Part shown: positions 7,465 to 15,323 of the stretch, one piece after another
Layout of the letters: each line of letters starts with the position of its first letter
How positions within the stretch are numbered: the stretch's first letter is position 1
From: Coriobacteriales bacterium
GTDB taxonomy: Bacteria; Actinomycetota; Coriobacteriia; Coriobacteriales; UBA8131
Direction of reading: 5' to 3'
Assembly: GCA_031267175.1 (NCBI GenBank)
Contig: JAIRZP010000155.1
Span: forward strand, 1-25,994
Length of the DNA stretch: 25,994 nucleotides
Made by a program: the position numbers and the translations under genes
The notes under the pieces: model-generated
The model's database searches: none
The model's input: only the letters and a program-made list of their open reading frames with translations
What the model was told of the DNA's origin: nothing

Positions 7465-8337
7465 ATGGGAGGAACCATCGACGGCACAGAGAGCATACTG
7501 ATACACGACACGGCGCGTATAGCCGTATACGACGATCTGCTTTCGGCTCCCCGCGTCGTTGACATTCAGCCGCAGGGCGTACACGAGTTTATCGAGGCCA
7601 TTGCCGCTGCCACCTATGAGTTCTCTCATCAGCAGGGCGGCACACTGCCGTACACGGTCATTCGCGAAATCACCGAGAACTTCATTCATGCAGGGTTCCT
7701 GGAATGCACGGTGTCCATCCTCGACCACGGCGACACACTGCGCTTTGCCGATCAGGGGCCGGGCATTACTAAGAAGGATCTGGTATTACAGCCGGGGGTC
7801 TCTTCGGCAACCCGGAGGATGAAGGACTATATACGCGGCGTCGGCTCAGGGTTTCCCATTGTGAGAGAATACCTCGCTTCTTCCCACGGAAGTCTGAGTA
7901 TTGAGGACAACGCAGAAGACGGTACCGTGGTCACTATCACGGTCTCCGGAGCAGATGCGGCGCGGGCTTTGCCACAGGCAGCCTTGCCTGAGGGAGCCCT
8001 CACACCAGAGGCCCTCACACCGGCTGTCTCCGGGTTTATACCGCCTGCCCAGGCCACAGCCCCTGTTGCCGCGCCCGTATCAGTAACCACGCAGACTCCC
8101 GAGGCACATCTCAGTCCTCGGGAGGAGAAGGCCCTGCTTCTTCTCAATGAGCACGGTATGCTCGGCCCTGTTGACCTGGCAGTCTTCCTTACGATCAGCG
8201 CCCCTACCGCTACCCGGCTGCTTCAAAAACTGGAACTGCTGGGCATGGTGGAGAGCACCCAACTCAAGAAGCGGATTCTTTCAAATGTCGGAATGGCATA
8301 TGTTCAAGGGCTTCTTGTATCGGGATCTGTACACTGA
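7465..8337 (+). CDS. HATPase-domain regulator with C-terminal winged helix
   Basis: The 290-residue protein has a GHKL ATP-binding domain without a histidine-kinase dimerisation domain. It shows an N box at 67-78 (REITENFIHAGF), a G1 box at 94-101 (FADQGPGI), a G2 box at 124-133 (RGVGSGFPIV) and a GTVVTI strand at 153-158. A Pro/Ala-rich linker (165-212) leads to a winged helix-turn-helix at about 216-285 (LSPREEKALLLLNEHGMLG...), MarR-like in pattern. It therefore looks like an ATP-binding, DNA-binding regulator. The start at 7465 has GAGG 9-10 nt upstream; the frame is open to 7219, but that stretch overlaps a DnaA box. dnaA follows after 17 nt, so they are probably cotranscribed. The target is unknown. 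Confidence 0.8.
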   Translation: MGGTIDGTESILIHDTARIAVYDDLLSAPRVVDIQPQGVHEFIEAIAAATYEFSHQQGGTLPYTVIREITENFIHAGFLECTVSILDHGDTLRFADQGPGITKKDLVLQPGVSSATRRMKDYIRGVGSGFPIVREYLASSHGSLSIEDNAEDGTVVTITVSGADAARALPQAALPEGALTPEALTPAVSGFIPPAQATAPVAAPVSVTTQTPEAHLSPREEKALLLLNEHGMLGPVDLAVFLTISAPTATRLLQKLELLGMVESTQLKKRILSNVGMAYVQGLLVSGSVH

Positions 8338-8354
8338 ACGGGAGGGAACCGTAA

Positions 8355-9911
8355 TTGAATACCGCAAATATTGCTACTGTTTGGGAGCAGAGTCTTAAAC
8401 TGCTGTCAAACAGAGAAGAGACCAGGTCGCCCCTGGCCAAGGTCTATCTCAACTACCTTGTGCCGGTTTCTCTGGACGAGAGGCAGCTTACTTTTGCCGT
8501 GCGGCTTCTTCAAGCCAAGATGTGGATAGAAGAACGCTATCTCTCGTATATAGGGGAGTCGGTTGCCGCGGTGCTTGAGAGCCCTCGTGCCATCGTGCTT
8601 GTTGTGGATGAGACCATCGACCAGGCCCTTGCGCGCACAGGCACTGGTTTAACGCCTCTGGCTCCGTCCGATGTCCTGCCTGCGGCTTCTTTAACGGCAA
8701 GCTTTCCGGCGGTGTTGTCTGCGCCCCTGCAAGCGGCCGTGCCCGCAAGCCTGCCTCTCTCCTCTTCCGTGCCCGGTGCCATGGCAGAGAGCAGCACTCT
8801 TGGTATTGGGCTCAGTTCCGTGTTTGCCCCCGATGCCCAGACTCCTCCTATGGGTATGGTTGAGCCGGATTCCCGTTTTAACTTCTCTAACTACGTTATG
8901 GGAAACAGCAACGAGTTTGCCTACAAGGCCTCCTTCAGAGTGGCTGAGGCGCCGGGGCTGTACTTTAACCCCCTCTTTATCTACGGAAGGAGCGGACTGG
9001 GTAAGACCCACCTCCTGCTCTCTATCAGAAACTACATCAACACCTATCTGCTGGATAAACGGGTCGTGTATGTTCCCACCACGGAGTTCGTCAATGACTT
9101 TACCAACGCCATGGCCGGAGACAGAGACCTCACGAGCTTCAAGCTCAAATACCACACCTGCGACGTCCTGCTTATAGACGACGTACAAAAACTTGAAGGT
9201 AAGGAGGGAACAACCGACGCCCTCTTTGAGATATTCAATATGTTTATCGAAAGCAAGAAGCAGATAGTGCTCAGCGCCGATCGCTCGCCGGTAGAGATAA
9301 ACCTGGATGAGCGTTTTACGAGCCGGTTTGCCCAGGGTATCACCGCCGACATCCAACCGCCCAACTATGAGATGAAGATAGCCATCCTTAAAAACTACAA
9401 GCGGTATTACTGCAACTTCTTGAATATGCAGGAGATAGTCTTTACCGACGAGGCTATACAGAGGATAGTCGAGCTTTCCGGTTCTAATATCAGAGAGCTG
9501 GAGGGTGCGGTCTCTAACCTCATCGTGTCTGTTTCCTGCAGGTTGGACAGCCAGCGGCTCATGCCGGTGAGCTGCGACGATGTCGAAAGCGTGCTCGGTA
9601 ACTCCTTCTTCCATATCCATACCCGTCGCGTTGACATGGATATGGTCATGCGCGCGGTGGAGTCCTACTTCAAGGTTTCTCACACCGAGCTGTTGAGCGA
9701 GAAGCGCTCAAAGAACATCTCTCATCCCCGCCAGATAGCCATGTATCTGATTCGCCGTTTTACCGATATGTCGTACCCGGAGATAGGTGACAGTTTTAAC
9801 AAGGACCATAGCACCGTGATATACGCCGACAGGAATATCCAGGCTAAAATGGTGGAGGAAGTCAGTGTCAAGGTTGAGGTTGAGCGTATTGCAGAACTGT
9901 TGACATCGTAG
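8355..9911 (+). CDS. dnaA: Chromosomal replication initiator DnaA
   Basis: The 518-residue protein has domain I (1-85), which contacts helicase and regulators. A long Pro/Ala/Ser-rich linker (90-170) follows. The AAA+ domain III carries Walker A GRSGLGKT (211-218), Walker B LLIDD (272-276) and the box VII arginine region LDERFTSRF (317-325). Domain IV carries the DNA-binding signature DHSTVIYADRN (484-494). DnaA-ATP binds DnaA boxes and opens oriC. The start is TTG at 8355, supported by GGGAGGG about 9 nt upstream. Walker A reads GRSGLGKT rather than the usual GGxGLGKT, within family variation. It lies between the two oriC box clusters. Confidence 0.97.
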   Translation: MNTANIATVWEQSLKLLSNREETRSPLAKVYLNYLVPVSLDERQLTFAVRLLQAKMWIEERYLSYIGESVAAVLESPRAIVLVVDETIDQALARTGTGLTPLAPSDVLPAASLTASFPAVLSAPLQAAVPASLPLSSSVPGAMAESSTLGIGLSSVFAPDAQTPPMGMVEPDSRFNFSNYVMGNSNEFAYKASFRVAEAPGLYFNPLFIYGRSGLGKTHLLLSIRNYINTYLLDKRVVYVPTTEFVNDFTNAMAGDRDLTSFKLKYHTCDVLLIDDVQKLEGKEGTTDALFEIFNMFIESKKQIVLSADRSPVEINLDERFTSRFAQGITADIQPPNYEMKIAILKNYKRYYCNFLNMQEIVFTDEAIQRIVELSGSNIRELEGAVSNLIVSVSCRLDSQRLMPVSCDDVESVLGNSFFHIHTRRVDMDMVMRAVESYFKVSHTELLSEKRSKNISHPRQIAMYLIRRFTDMSYPEIGDSFNKDHSTVIYADRNIQAKMVEEVSVKVEVERIAELLTS

Positions 9912-9949
9912 TAATCGCCGGTCGGTAGTACGGATAAACAGAAACCCCC

Positions 9950-10123
9950 TGTGGGGAATCTGTTGAAAATATTTGCAGGAGATGGTAGTAATCAAGGGCT
10001 TTGTGTGAGAAACTTTTCCTCAGCTTTTTTCTCTGGGGAAAGCCCACACGATACCCCACAGGAAGTACCCAGCAGCACAGGGTGTGCCAGCAGCAACGGA
10101 AGCGGTTTTTAAGGTTTTCAACA
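9950..10123. other. oriC: oriC region II: DnaA boxes between dnaA and dnaN
   Basis: The 279-nt gap holds TTTTCAACA in both orientations (TGTTGAAAA 9961-9969, TTTTCAACA 10115-10123). It also holds TGTGGGGAA 9950-9958 and TACCCCACA 10052-10060, related but weaker matches. The last TTTTCAACA box directly abuts the unwinding element. Confidence 0.65.
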
Positions 10124-10170
10124 CGCCTTATTACTACTACTTCCTTTATATTAAAGAAGATTATAATAAG
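10115..10170 (+). other. Origin unwinding element: DnaA box, GC stretch, DnaA-trios, AT-rich DUE
   Basis: In order: a DnaA box TTTTCAACA (10115-10123), CGCC (10124-10127), five trinucleotides TTA TTA CTA CTA CTT (10128-10142), then an AT-rich segment to 10170 (TTTATATTAAAGAAG and TTATAATAAG). This matches the basal unwinding system described for B. subtilis, where DnaA bound at boxes is guided onto 3'-GAT-5' repeats and melts the adjacent AT-rich DNA. It lies just upstream of the dnaN ribosome-binding site (AGGAAAAGGAG). Confidence 0.78.
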
Positions 10171-10190
10171 AGGAAAAGGAGCGGCAACAT

Positions 10191-11306
10191 ATGAAGCTAA
10201 CCATAGAGAAGGAACGCCTGGCCTACAGTATCAGGATGGTGGCCAAGGCCATGGGATCAAACAGCACTATCCCGGTGCTCAGTGGCATCCATATCAACGC
10301 TGCCTCCGACGGCGTCATCTTTGAGACAACCGACCTCGATACCTCCATCAAACACATTGAAGAGGCACTTATCGAGGAGCAGGGAGCTACCGTGGTACCC
10401 GGAAAGCTCTTCACCGACATTATCGGGAGCCTGCCGAAAGAAGCGGTGGAGTTGGAGTCTTTTGGAGAGAAGCTGGCCATACGGTGTGGCAGCACGTCGT
10501 TTGATATTGCCACGCTTAACGCTCAGGACTTTCCCAAGTTCCCGCAGATCATACCAACACGTTCCCTTGAACTCTCCACAGCCCAGGTAACAGAGATGGT
10601 GAAAAGGGTGGGAAAGGCAGTGTCCCGGGATGTCTCGCGTGCGGTGCTCACTGGCATCTACTTCGAGGTCAAAGACGCAGGACTCACTCTGGCCGCAACC
10701 GATTCTTACCGGCTCGCCATCACAAAAGGAAGTATCGCAAACGAGCCTTCCGCCCCCGCGCCTGAGGATATGGACGCCATAATTCCCGGGAGTATACTGG
10801 ATGAGGTAGGACGACTTTCCGTTGACGAAGAGGCGGTAACCATAGGAGAGACCGAGAACCAGATCATCTTCCAATTTGGTTCAACCACGCTTATCTCTCG
10901 CAAGATAGAGGGAAACTATCCCAACTACAAACAGATTATTCCCGCGCAGAAGAACGTCTCGGTGGTAGTGGAGACGGAGCCCCTGCTCACGGCGGTGCGC
11001 CGCGTAGCCATTGTGGTAAAAAACGCCAGCCCCATAAAGTTCGTCCTTCACGCCGACACGCAACAACTGGAGGTGAGCGCCCAGACCCCCGATGTGGGAG
11101 AGGCCTCGGAGAGTATTCCCGCGCAGATAGACGGCGAGGACATGGAGATAGGGTTCAATCATCAATATATCCTGGATGGCCTGAGTGTGGCGGGCGCCAC
11201 GACCCTGCTCTTTGAGGCGCAGACCTCTATCAAGCCAGGTATCTTCAAATCAATCGGCTCGGAGGACTACTTCTATCTCACCATGCCGGTGCGGCTTGAG
11301 CGTTAA
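10191..11306 (+). CDS. dnaN: DNA polymerase III beta sliding clamp
   Basis: The 371-residue protein has the expected length for three repeated clamp domains. Recognisable segments are LTIEKERLAYSIRMV at the start, SRKIEGNYPNYKQIIP in the second/third domain region, and the C-terminal FKSIGSEDYFYLTMPVRL. The family's C-terminal M-P-[MV]-R is part of the protein-binding pocket. The dimer encircles DNA and tethers polymerase III and many repair proteins. A strong SD (AGGAAAAGGAG) precedes the ATG. It is followed 45 nt later by recF. Confidence 0.96.
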   Translation: MKLTIEKERLAYSIRMVAKAMGSNSTIPVLSGIHINAASDGVIFETTDLDTSIKHIEEALIEEQGATVVPGKLFTDIIGSLPKEAVELESFGEKLAIRCGSTSFDIATLNAQDFPKFPQIIPTRSLELSTAQVTEMVKRVGKAVSRDVSRAVLTGIYFEVKDAGLTLAATDSYRLAITKGSIANEPSAPAPEDMDAIIPGSILDEVGRLSVDEEAVTIGETENQIIFQFGSTTLISRKIEGNYPNYKQIIPAQKNVSVVVETEPLLTAVRRVAIVVKNASPIKFVLHADTQQLEVSAQTPDVGEASESIPAQIDGEDMEIGFNHQYILDGLSVAGATTLLFEAQTSIKPGIFKSIGSEDYFYLTMPVRLER

Positions 11307-11351
11307 GGGAGCGGTGCGCCTCACTGCGCGTTTCTGGCTCCACAGACAACA

Positions 11352-12605
11352 ATGCATATATCCCGCATAGAGCTCACGAACTTTCGGAACCACCACCACC
11401 TCGTTTTAGAGGATATTGGAGGCGTGCTGATAATCGTCGGCAATAACGCGGTGGGCAAGACCAATATCATCGAGGCGCTGCAACTCATAAGCATGCACGA
11501 GTCCTTCAGAAAACCAAAACCTGAGGAGCTCGTGTACCGAGAGCGTGCGGAAGGGGCTCCCACGCTCATCAAGGTCGTGATACAGACTCTTGAGAGCGAG
11601 AACACCAAACAGCTGGCCCTCAGTTGCAACGGTAAAACCTTCTCCTATAACAAAAAAGAGCGGCCCGCAAGGGAACTCGCCGGCCTCCTGCCGGCCGTGC
11701 TCTTCACTCCCGACGACCTGCAGATTGTCAAAGGACCGCCAGAACAGCGACGCGACCTGTTGGACAGCCTCGGTGCCCGTCTCTCCAAATCCTTTGCCCA
11801 AATACGGGCCGAGTATTATAAGACGCTTCGACACAAAAACAGCCTGCTCAGGCAGGAAGAGAGAGACACGGGCCTTCTGGACTCCTGGAATGTCAACCTC
11901 GCCAAGCTGGGCACCTCCCTGCAAAAACATCGCAAAGGCCTGTTTGAGAAGCTCTTTGTTAACGCCACGGAGGCTTATGGCACCCTCTCAGGAGGGGAGG
12001 AGCTCTCCGGGGCCTATATCTCTTCGTGGGAAGCGGAGCAGCCAGAAGGGGAGCGCGTGCAGGCGGCGCAGGATACAGACGCAACTCGGGATACCAGCGC
12101 GGCCCTGTATGAGGCGCTCCTCCAGAACCAGGAGGCGGAGCTGCGTGCCAGGCGCTCCCTTGTCGGGCCGCACAGAGACGATGTGAGCTTCTGTATCAAC
12201 GGCCAGGATACGCGGCGCTTTGCCTCGCAGGGCCAGCAACGGAGCATCGCGTTGGCACTCAAGATGGCGGAGATAGAAGTGCTCCGACGCGTGAGCGGCA
12301 AAGACCCGCTGCTCCTGCTTGACGACGTGATGAGCGAGCTGGACGCAGCGCGGCGAAGCTACTTTGTCGAGCTCATCAAGGAGGCCAGCCAGACCGTGCT
12401 GACCACCACCAACCTGGGATACTTTGATGCGGCGTTCCTGGAGCGGGCCACCGTCGTGGAGTTAGAAGGAACAGCATCCGGGGAAGGGCCGAACGCGTTG
12501 CCCCCAACGGAGCAGGCACCATCTCCAGAAAGTGGGGTAGCCACGAGTGGACATCTCCTCCAGAAAGACCCCTCGGAACACTCCGCGCGAGACGATGGTC
12601 CATGA
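11352..12605 (+). CDS. recF: RecF recombination/repair ATPase
   Basis: The 417-residue SMC-like ABC ATPase has Walker A GNNAVGKTN near residue 31. The ABC signature lies in FASQGQQRSIALALKMAE and Walker B in LLLLDDVMSELD. The family's SLVGPHRDD motif is present. RecF with RecO and RecR loads RecA at gapped DNA. The C-terminal 50 residues are Pro/Ser/Glu-rich and beyond the normal end of the fold. The ATG gives the canonical MHISRIELTNFRN start but lacks a clear SD. The stop overlaps the next start (ATGA), so translation is coupled. Confidence 0.95.
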   Translation: MHISRIELTNFRNHHHLVLEDIGGVLIIVGNNAVGKTNIIEALQLISMHESFRKPKPEELVYRERAEGAPTLIKVVIQTLESENTKQLALSCNGKTFSYNKKERPARELAGLLPAVLFTPDDLQIVKGPPEQRRDLLDSLGARLSKSFAQIRAEYYKTLRHKNSLLRQEERDTGLLDSWNVNLAKLGTSLQKHRKGLFEKLFVNATEAYGTLSGGEELSGAYISSWEAEQPEGERVQAAQDTDATRDTSAALYEALLQNQEAELRARRSLVGPHRDDVSFCINGQDTRRFASQGQQRSIALALKMAEIEVLRRVSGKDPLLLLDDVMSELDAARRSYFVELIKEASQTVLTTTNLGYFDAAFLERATVVELEGTASGEGPNALPPTEQAPSPESGVATSGHLLQKDPSEHSARDDGP

Positions 12606-13015
12606 GCATACAAAAGACAACACGTAAGCGCGCATCCGTTTTTCTCGGAGACGAGATAGGGGAGTACCTCGGCGGGCTCAAGGTTTCCGTTGGCGCAAAG
12701 GCAGACTCGGGCACAGGTGACAAGACCAGGAAGTCCACGGCTGCCAGGGCGGCGAAAAACCCCTTGAACCTCCTTGCCTGCTGGCAGCAGACGGCACCTG
12801 CCCGTCTGCTCGCCCACACCGATAACGTGGTCTACTCCACCCAGTCAAAGGAGACCGAGCTGCTCGTGTATGTGGACAGCGCGGTGTATGCCGCCGAGCT
12901 CAGCATGGACAAGGAGCTCTACCGCATCAGGATGCAACAGGAACTGCACAAGGAGATCGGCGACATCAAGTTTCTCGTCTCACGCAAGACAGCACTCCGC
13001 GAAAAACGCGTATGA
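12602..13015 (+). CDS. dciA: DUF721 / DciA-like protein, probable helicase-loading factor
   Basis: The 137-residue protein has an N-terminal basic, poorly conserved region (1-55). The DUF721 core runs from about residue 56: W61-Q..A...LLAHT, then LLVYVDSAVYAAELSMDKELY and the end ...GDIKFLVSR. DUF721 is the DciA domain, the ancestral replicative-helicase operator in bacteria lacking DnaC/DnaI. In Actinobacteria this gene typically sits between recF and gyrB, as here. It overlaps recF by 4 nt. Assignment to DciA is by domain pattern and context. Confidence 0.8.
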   Translation: MSIQKTTRKRASVFLGDEIGEYLGGLKVSVGAKADSGTGDKTRKSTAARAAKNPLNLLACWQQTAPARLLAHTDNVVYSTQSKETELLVYVDSAVYAAELSMDKELYRIRMQQELHKEIGDIKFLVSRKTALREKRV

Positions 13016-13151
13016 TGAGCAGGGCCCGATAGGGGAGGACGGGGCTGTTATCCCTTTACTCTCACGGTGGAGCCCAGAAGCCTCGACCCCTTCGCTTCAC
13101 CCTGCCACCCTTCCCTCACTTTTCGAAGACGGAGAGCCCAAAATCGTCCTG

Positions 13152-13234
13152 TAACGGGTAGGGACTCAAACCCGGGCCGGAACCAGCCTGAGAAGCCGTC
13201 TCCTGCTGCCAAATTGGCATAATTCCCGCCGTTA
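13152..13234. ncRNA. Cloverleaf-like structured element upstream of gyrB
   Basis: Within the 354-nt gap 13016-13369, outer arms TAACGG (13152-13157) and CCGTTA (13229-13234) close a region with three hairpins. These are GGC..GCC around 13175-13188, GAGA..TCTC at 13190-13202, and TGCC-AAATT-GGCA at 13207-13219. The minus strand also carries GGGTTTGAGTCCC, like a tRNA T-arm. Length (about 83 nt) and shape recall a tRNA, but the anticodon loop, D-arm and CCA end do not fit. It could be a tRNA relic, an unknown ncRNA or a DNA structure. The rest of the gap, apart from the candidate promoter, shows nothing recognisable. Confidence 0.35.
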
Positions 13235-13251
13235 TCAAAGGTCAAATACGC

Positions 13252-13257
13252 TATACT
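13252..13257 (+). promoter_or_regulatory. Candidate gyrB promoter -10
   Basis: TATACT (13252-13257) lies about 118 nt upstream of the gyrB start and is the best -10 hexamer in the gap. No matching -35 is seen, so this is tentative. The predicted leader is A-rich. Confidence 0.35.
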
Positions 13258-13369
13258 ATACCAGTGATGCAAAAACACAGACAAACAGCAGAAAAACACA
13301 GCAGCAGAGGCTATCATTTCATCCCAAAAATGGCACCTGTATTCCAACTGGTAGCGAAAGGAGTCTTCA

Positions 13370-15313
13370 TTGAGTGCGAGCGAGGTTAAAGGCACGCAGG
13401 CAGGCTATGACGAGAAGGATATTGTTGTCCTGGAAGGCCTGGAGCCCGTACGTAAGCGCCCGGGCATGTATGTGGGCTCCACCGGCCCGCGGGGCCTGCA
13501 CCACTTGGTGTACGAGGTGGTGGACAATTCCATAGACGAGGCCATGGCCGGCTTTGCCACGCGCATAGACGTGGCAATAGGCACCGACGGATCGGTGAGC
13601 GTTGTCGATAACGGCCGCGGTATTCCTGTAGGCAAGCACCCCAAAAAGAAGATTTCAACCCTGGAGGTCGTGCTGACCATCCTGCACGCCGGCGGCAAGT
13701 TCGGGAGCGAGGGCTACAAGGTCTCCGGCGGCCTGCACGGCGTAGGGGTAAGCGTGGTCAACGCGCTCTCTTCCCGGCTCAAGGCCGAGGTCATGCGTGA
13801 CGGCGGCATCTGGACCATGGAGTTTGCCCGCGGCAAGACCACGAAAAGGCTCGAACAGACCGGCAAGACCAAAAAGACCGGTACCACGATAAGCTTCTGG
13901 GCAGACGAAGAGATATTCGAGACCACCAACTACGACGCGGTCATCCTCACCGCCCGCCTGCGCGAGATGGCCTTTCTCAACAAGAACGTCAAAATAACTT
14001 TTACCGACAACCGCACACAGAACGACGAGGGCACCGGGCCCTTTTACGAGGAATACCAGTACGCCGGCGGCGTTGTGGACTTTGCCAAGTATGTCAACGA
14101 GGGCAAGGACGTGCTGCCCGGCCTCTCGAGGCCCGTGTATTTCTCGGCCGAGCAGGAGGACGCGGGCGAGATCGAGTTTGCGATGCAGTGGAATACCACC
14201 CACTACGAGACGACGCTTGCCTTTGCCAACAACATCCACACCACCGAGGGCGGCACCCACGTAGAGGGCTTCCGCATCGGCCTCACGCGCGTGCTCAACG
14301 AGTATGCGCGCAGCAAGAACATGCTCAAGGAGAAGGAAGACAACATGGTAGGGGAGGACGTACGCAGTGGCCTCACCTGCATTATCTCGGTCAAGCTCAG
14401 GAACCCCCAGTTTGAGGGTCAGACCAAGACCAAACTCGGCAATACGAATATCCGCTCGCTGAGCCAGAGCGCCGTGATGCAGGGACTGGCGGAGTTTCTG
14501 GAAGAACACCCCGGCCCGGCGCGTGAGATTGTCAAGAAGGCGCTGGAAGAAAAACGTGTGCGCGAGGCGGTGTCCAACTACAAGAAGAACCAGCGGAAGC
14601 AAAAGGACACGGCGTTGCCGGGCAAGCTGGCCCAGTGCACACTGAAGGATCCTGAGCTCACCGAGCTCTACATCGTTGAGGGCGACAGCGCCGGCGGTTC
14701 CGCCAAGCAGGCCCGCGAGCGCAGTTTTCAGGCCATACTCCCGCTACGCGGCAAGATTCTCAACATCGAGAAGGTCAACATCCATCGCTCGCTCTCCTCG
14801 GACACCATCAACACGCTCATCACCGCCATGGGCACAGGCATCGGCGAAGACTTTGATGTGGACAAGGCGCGCTACCACAAGACCATCATCATGACCGACG
14901 CCGACGTGGACGGTGCGCACATACGCATTTTGCTGCTCACCTTCTTCTATCGCTTCATGCCGGAGATGATAGAGCGTGGCTATATCTATATTGCACAGCC
15001 GCCGCTCTATCAGCTCAGTGTGGGCCGCCGGCACGAGTACATCTACTCCGACGAGGTACTGAGAAAAGAGACCAACAAGCTGGCGGACGGCACCAAGTAC
15101 ACTATCCAGCGCTACAAAGGCCTGGGCGAGATGGACCCGGAGCAACTGTGGGAGACCACGATGGAGCCCAAGAGCCGCACTCTTCTGCAGGTGACCATCG
15201 ACGACGCACTGGCCGCCGAGAAGGTCGTGAGCGAACTCATGGGAGACAAGGTGGAGCCGCGCAAGGCCTTCATTCAAAAGCATGCCAAAGACGTACGTTA
15301 CCTGGATATTTAG
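13370..15313 (+). CDS. gyrB: DNA gyrase subunit B
   Basis: The 647-residue protein has a GHKL ATPase domain: EVVDNSIDEAMAG with catalytic Glu, VVDNGRGIPV, and a GLHGVGVSVVNALS lid. The transducer domain follows, then the TOPRIM domain with IVEGDSAGGSAKQAR, PLRGKILNIEK and MTDADVDGAHIR (Mg-binding acidic residues). The C-terminal QRYKGLGEMDPEQLWETTM motif closes it. With GyrA it introduces negative supercoils. The start is TTG at 13370 with AAAGGAG 6 nt upstream. The next gene is gyrA, 10 nt downstream. Confidence 0.97.
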   Translation: MSASEVKGTQAGYDEKDIVVLEGLEPVRKRPGMYVGSTGPRGLHHLVYEVVDNSIDEAMAGFATRIDVAIGTDGSVSVVDNGRGIPVGKHPKKKISTLEVVLTILHAGGKFGSEGYKVSGGLHGVGVSVVNALSSRLKAEVMRDGGIWTMEFARGKTTKRLEQTGKTKKTGTTISFWADEEIFETTNYDAVILTARLREMAFLNKNVKITFTDNRTQNDEGTGPFYEEYQYAGGVVDFAKYVNEGKDVLPGLSRPVYFSAEQEDAGEIEFAMQWNTTHYETTLAFANNIHTTEGGTHVEGFRIGLTRVLNEYARSKNMLKEKEDNMVGEDVRSGLTCIISVKLRNPQFEGQTKTKLGNTNIRSLSQSAVMQGLAEFLEEHPGPAREIVKKALEEKRVREAVSNYKKNQRKQKDTALPGKLAQCTLKDPELTELYIVEGDSAGGSAKQARERSFQAILPLRGKILNIEKVNIHRSLSSDTINTLITAMGTGIGEDFDVDKARYHKTIIMTDADVDGAHIRILLLTFFYRFMPEMIERGYIYIAQPPLYQLSVGRRHEYIYSDEVLRKETNKLADGTKYTIQRYKGLGEMDPEQLWETTMEPKSRTLLQVTIDDALAAEKVVSELMGDKVEPRKAFIQKHAKDVRYLDI

Positions 15314-15323
15314 GGGAGCAACC

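Noticed and set aside
8691..9683. 330-residue minus-strand frame opposite dnaA
   Set aside because: Antisense shadow of dnaA, whose motifs are clear.
13152..13234. Functional tRNA
   Set aside because: The acceptor and T-loop are suggestive, but the D-arm, the anticodon stem, the U33 position and the CCA end do not fit.
13048..13395. 115-residue minus-strand frame before gyrB
   Set aside because: Contains RPGFESL-type residues typical of translating tRNA-like DNA, and it lies over the structured element and the gyrB promoter region.
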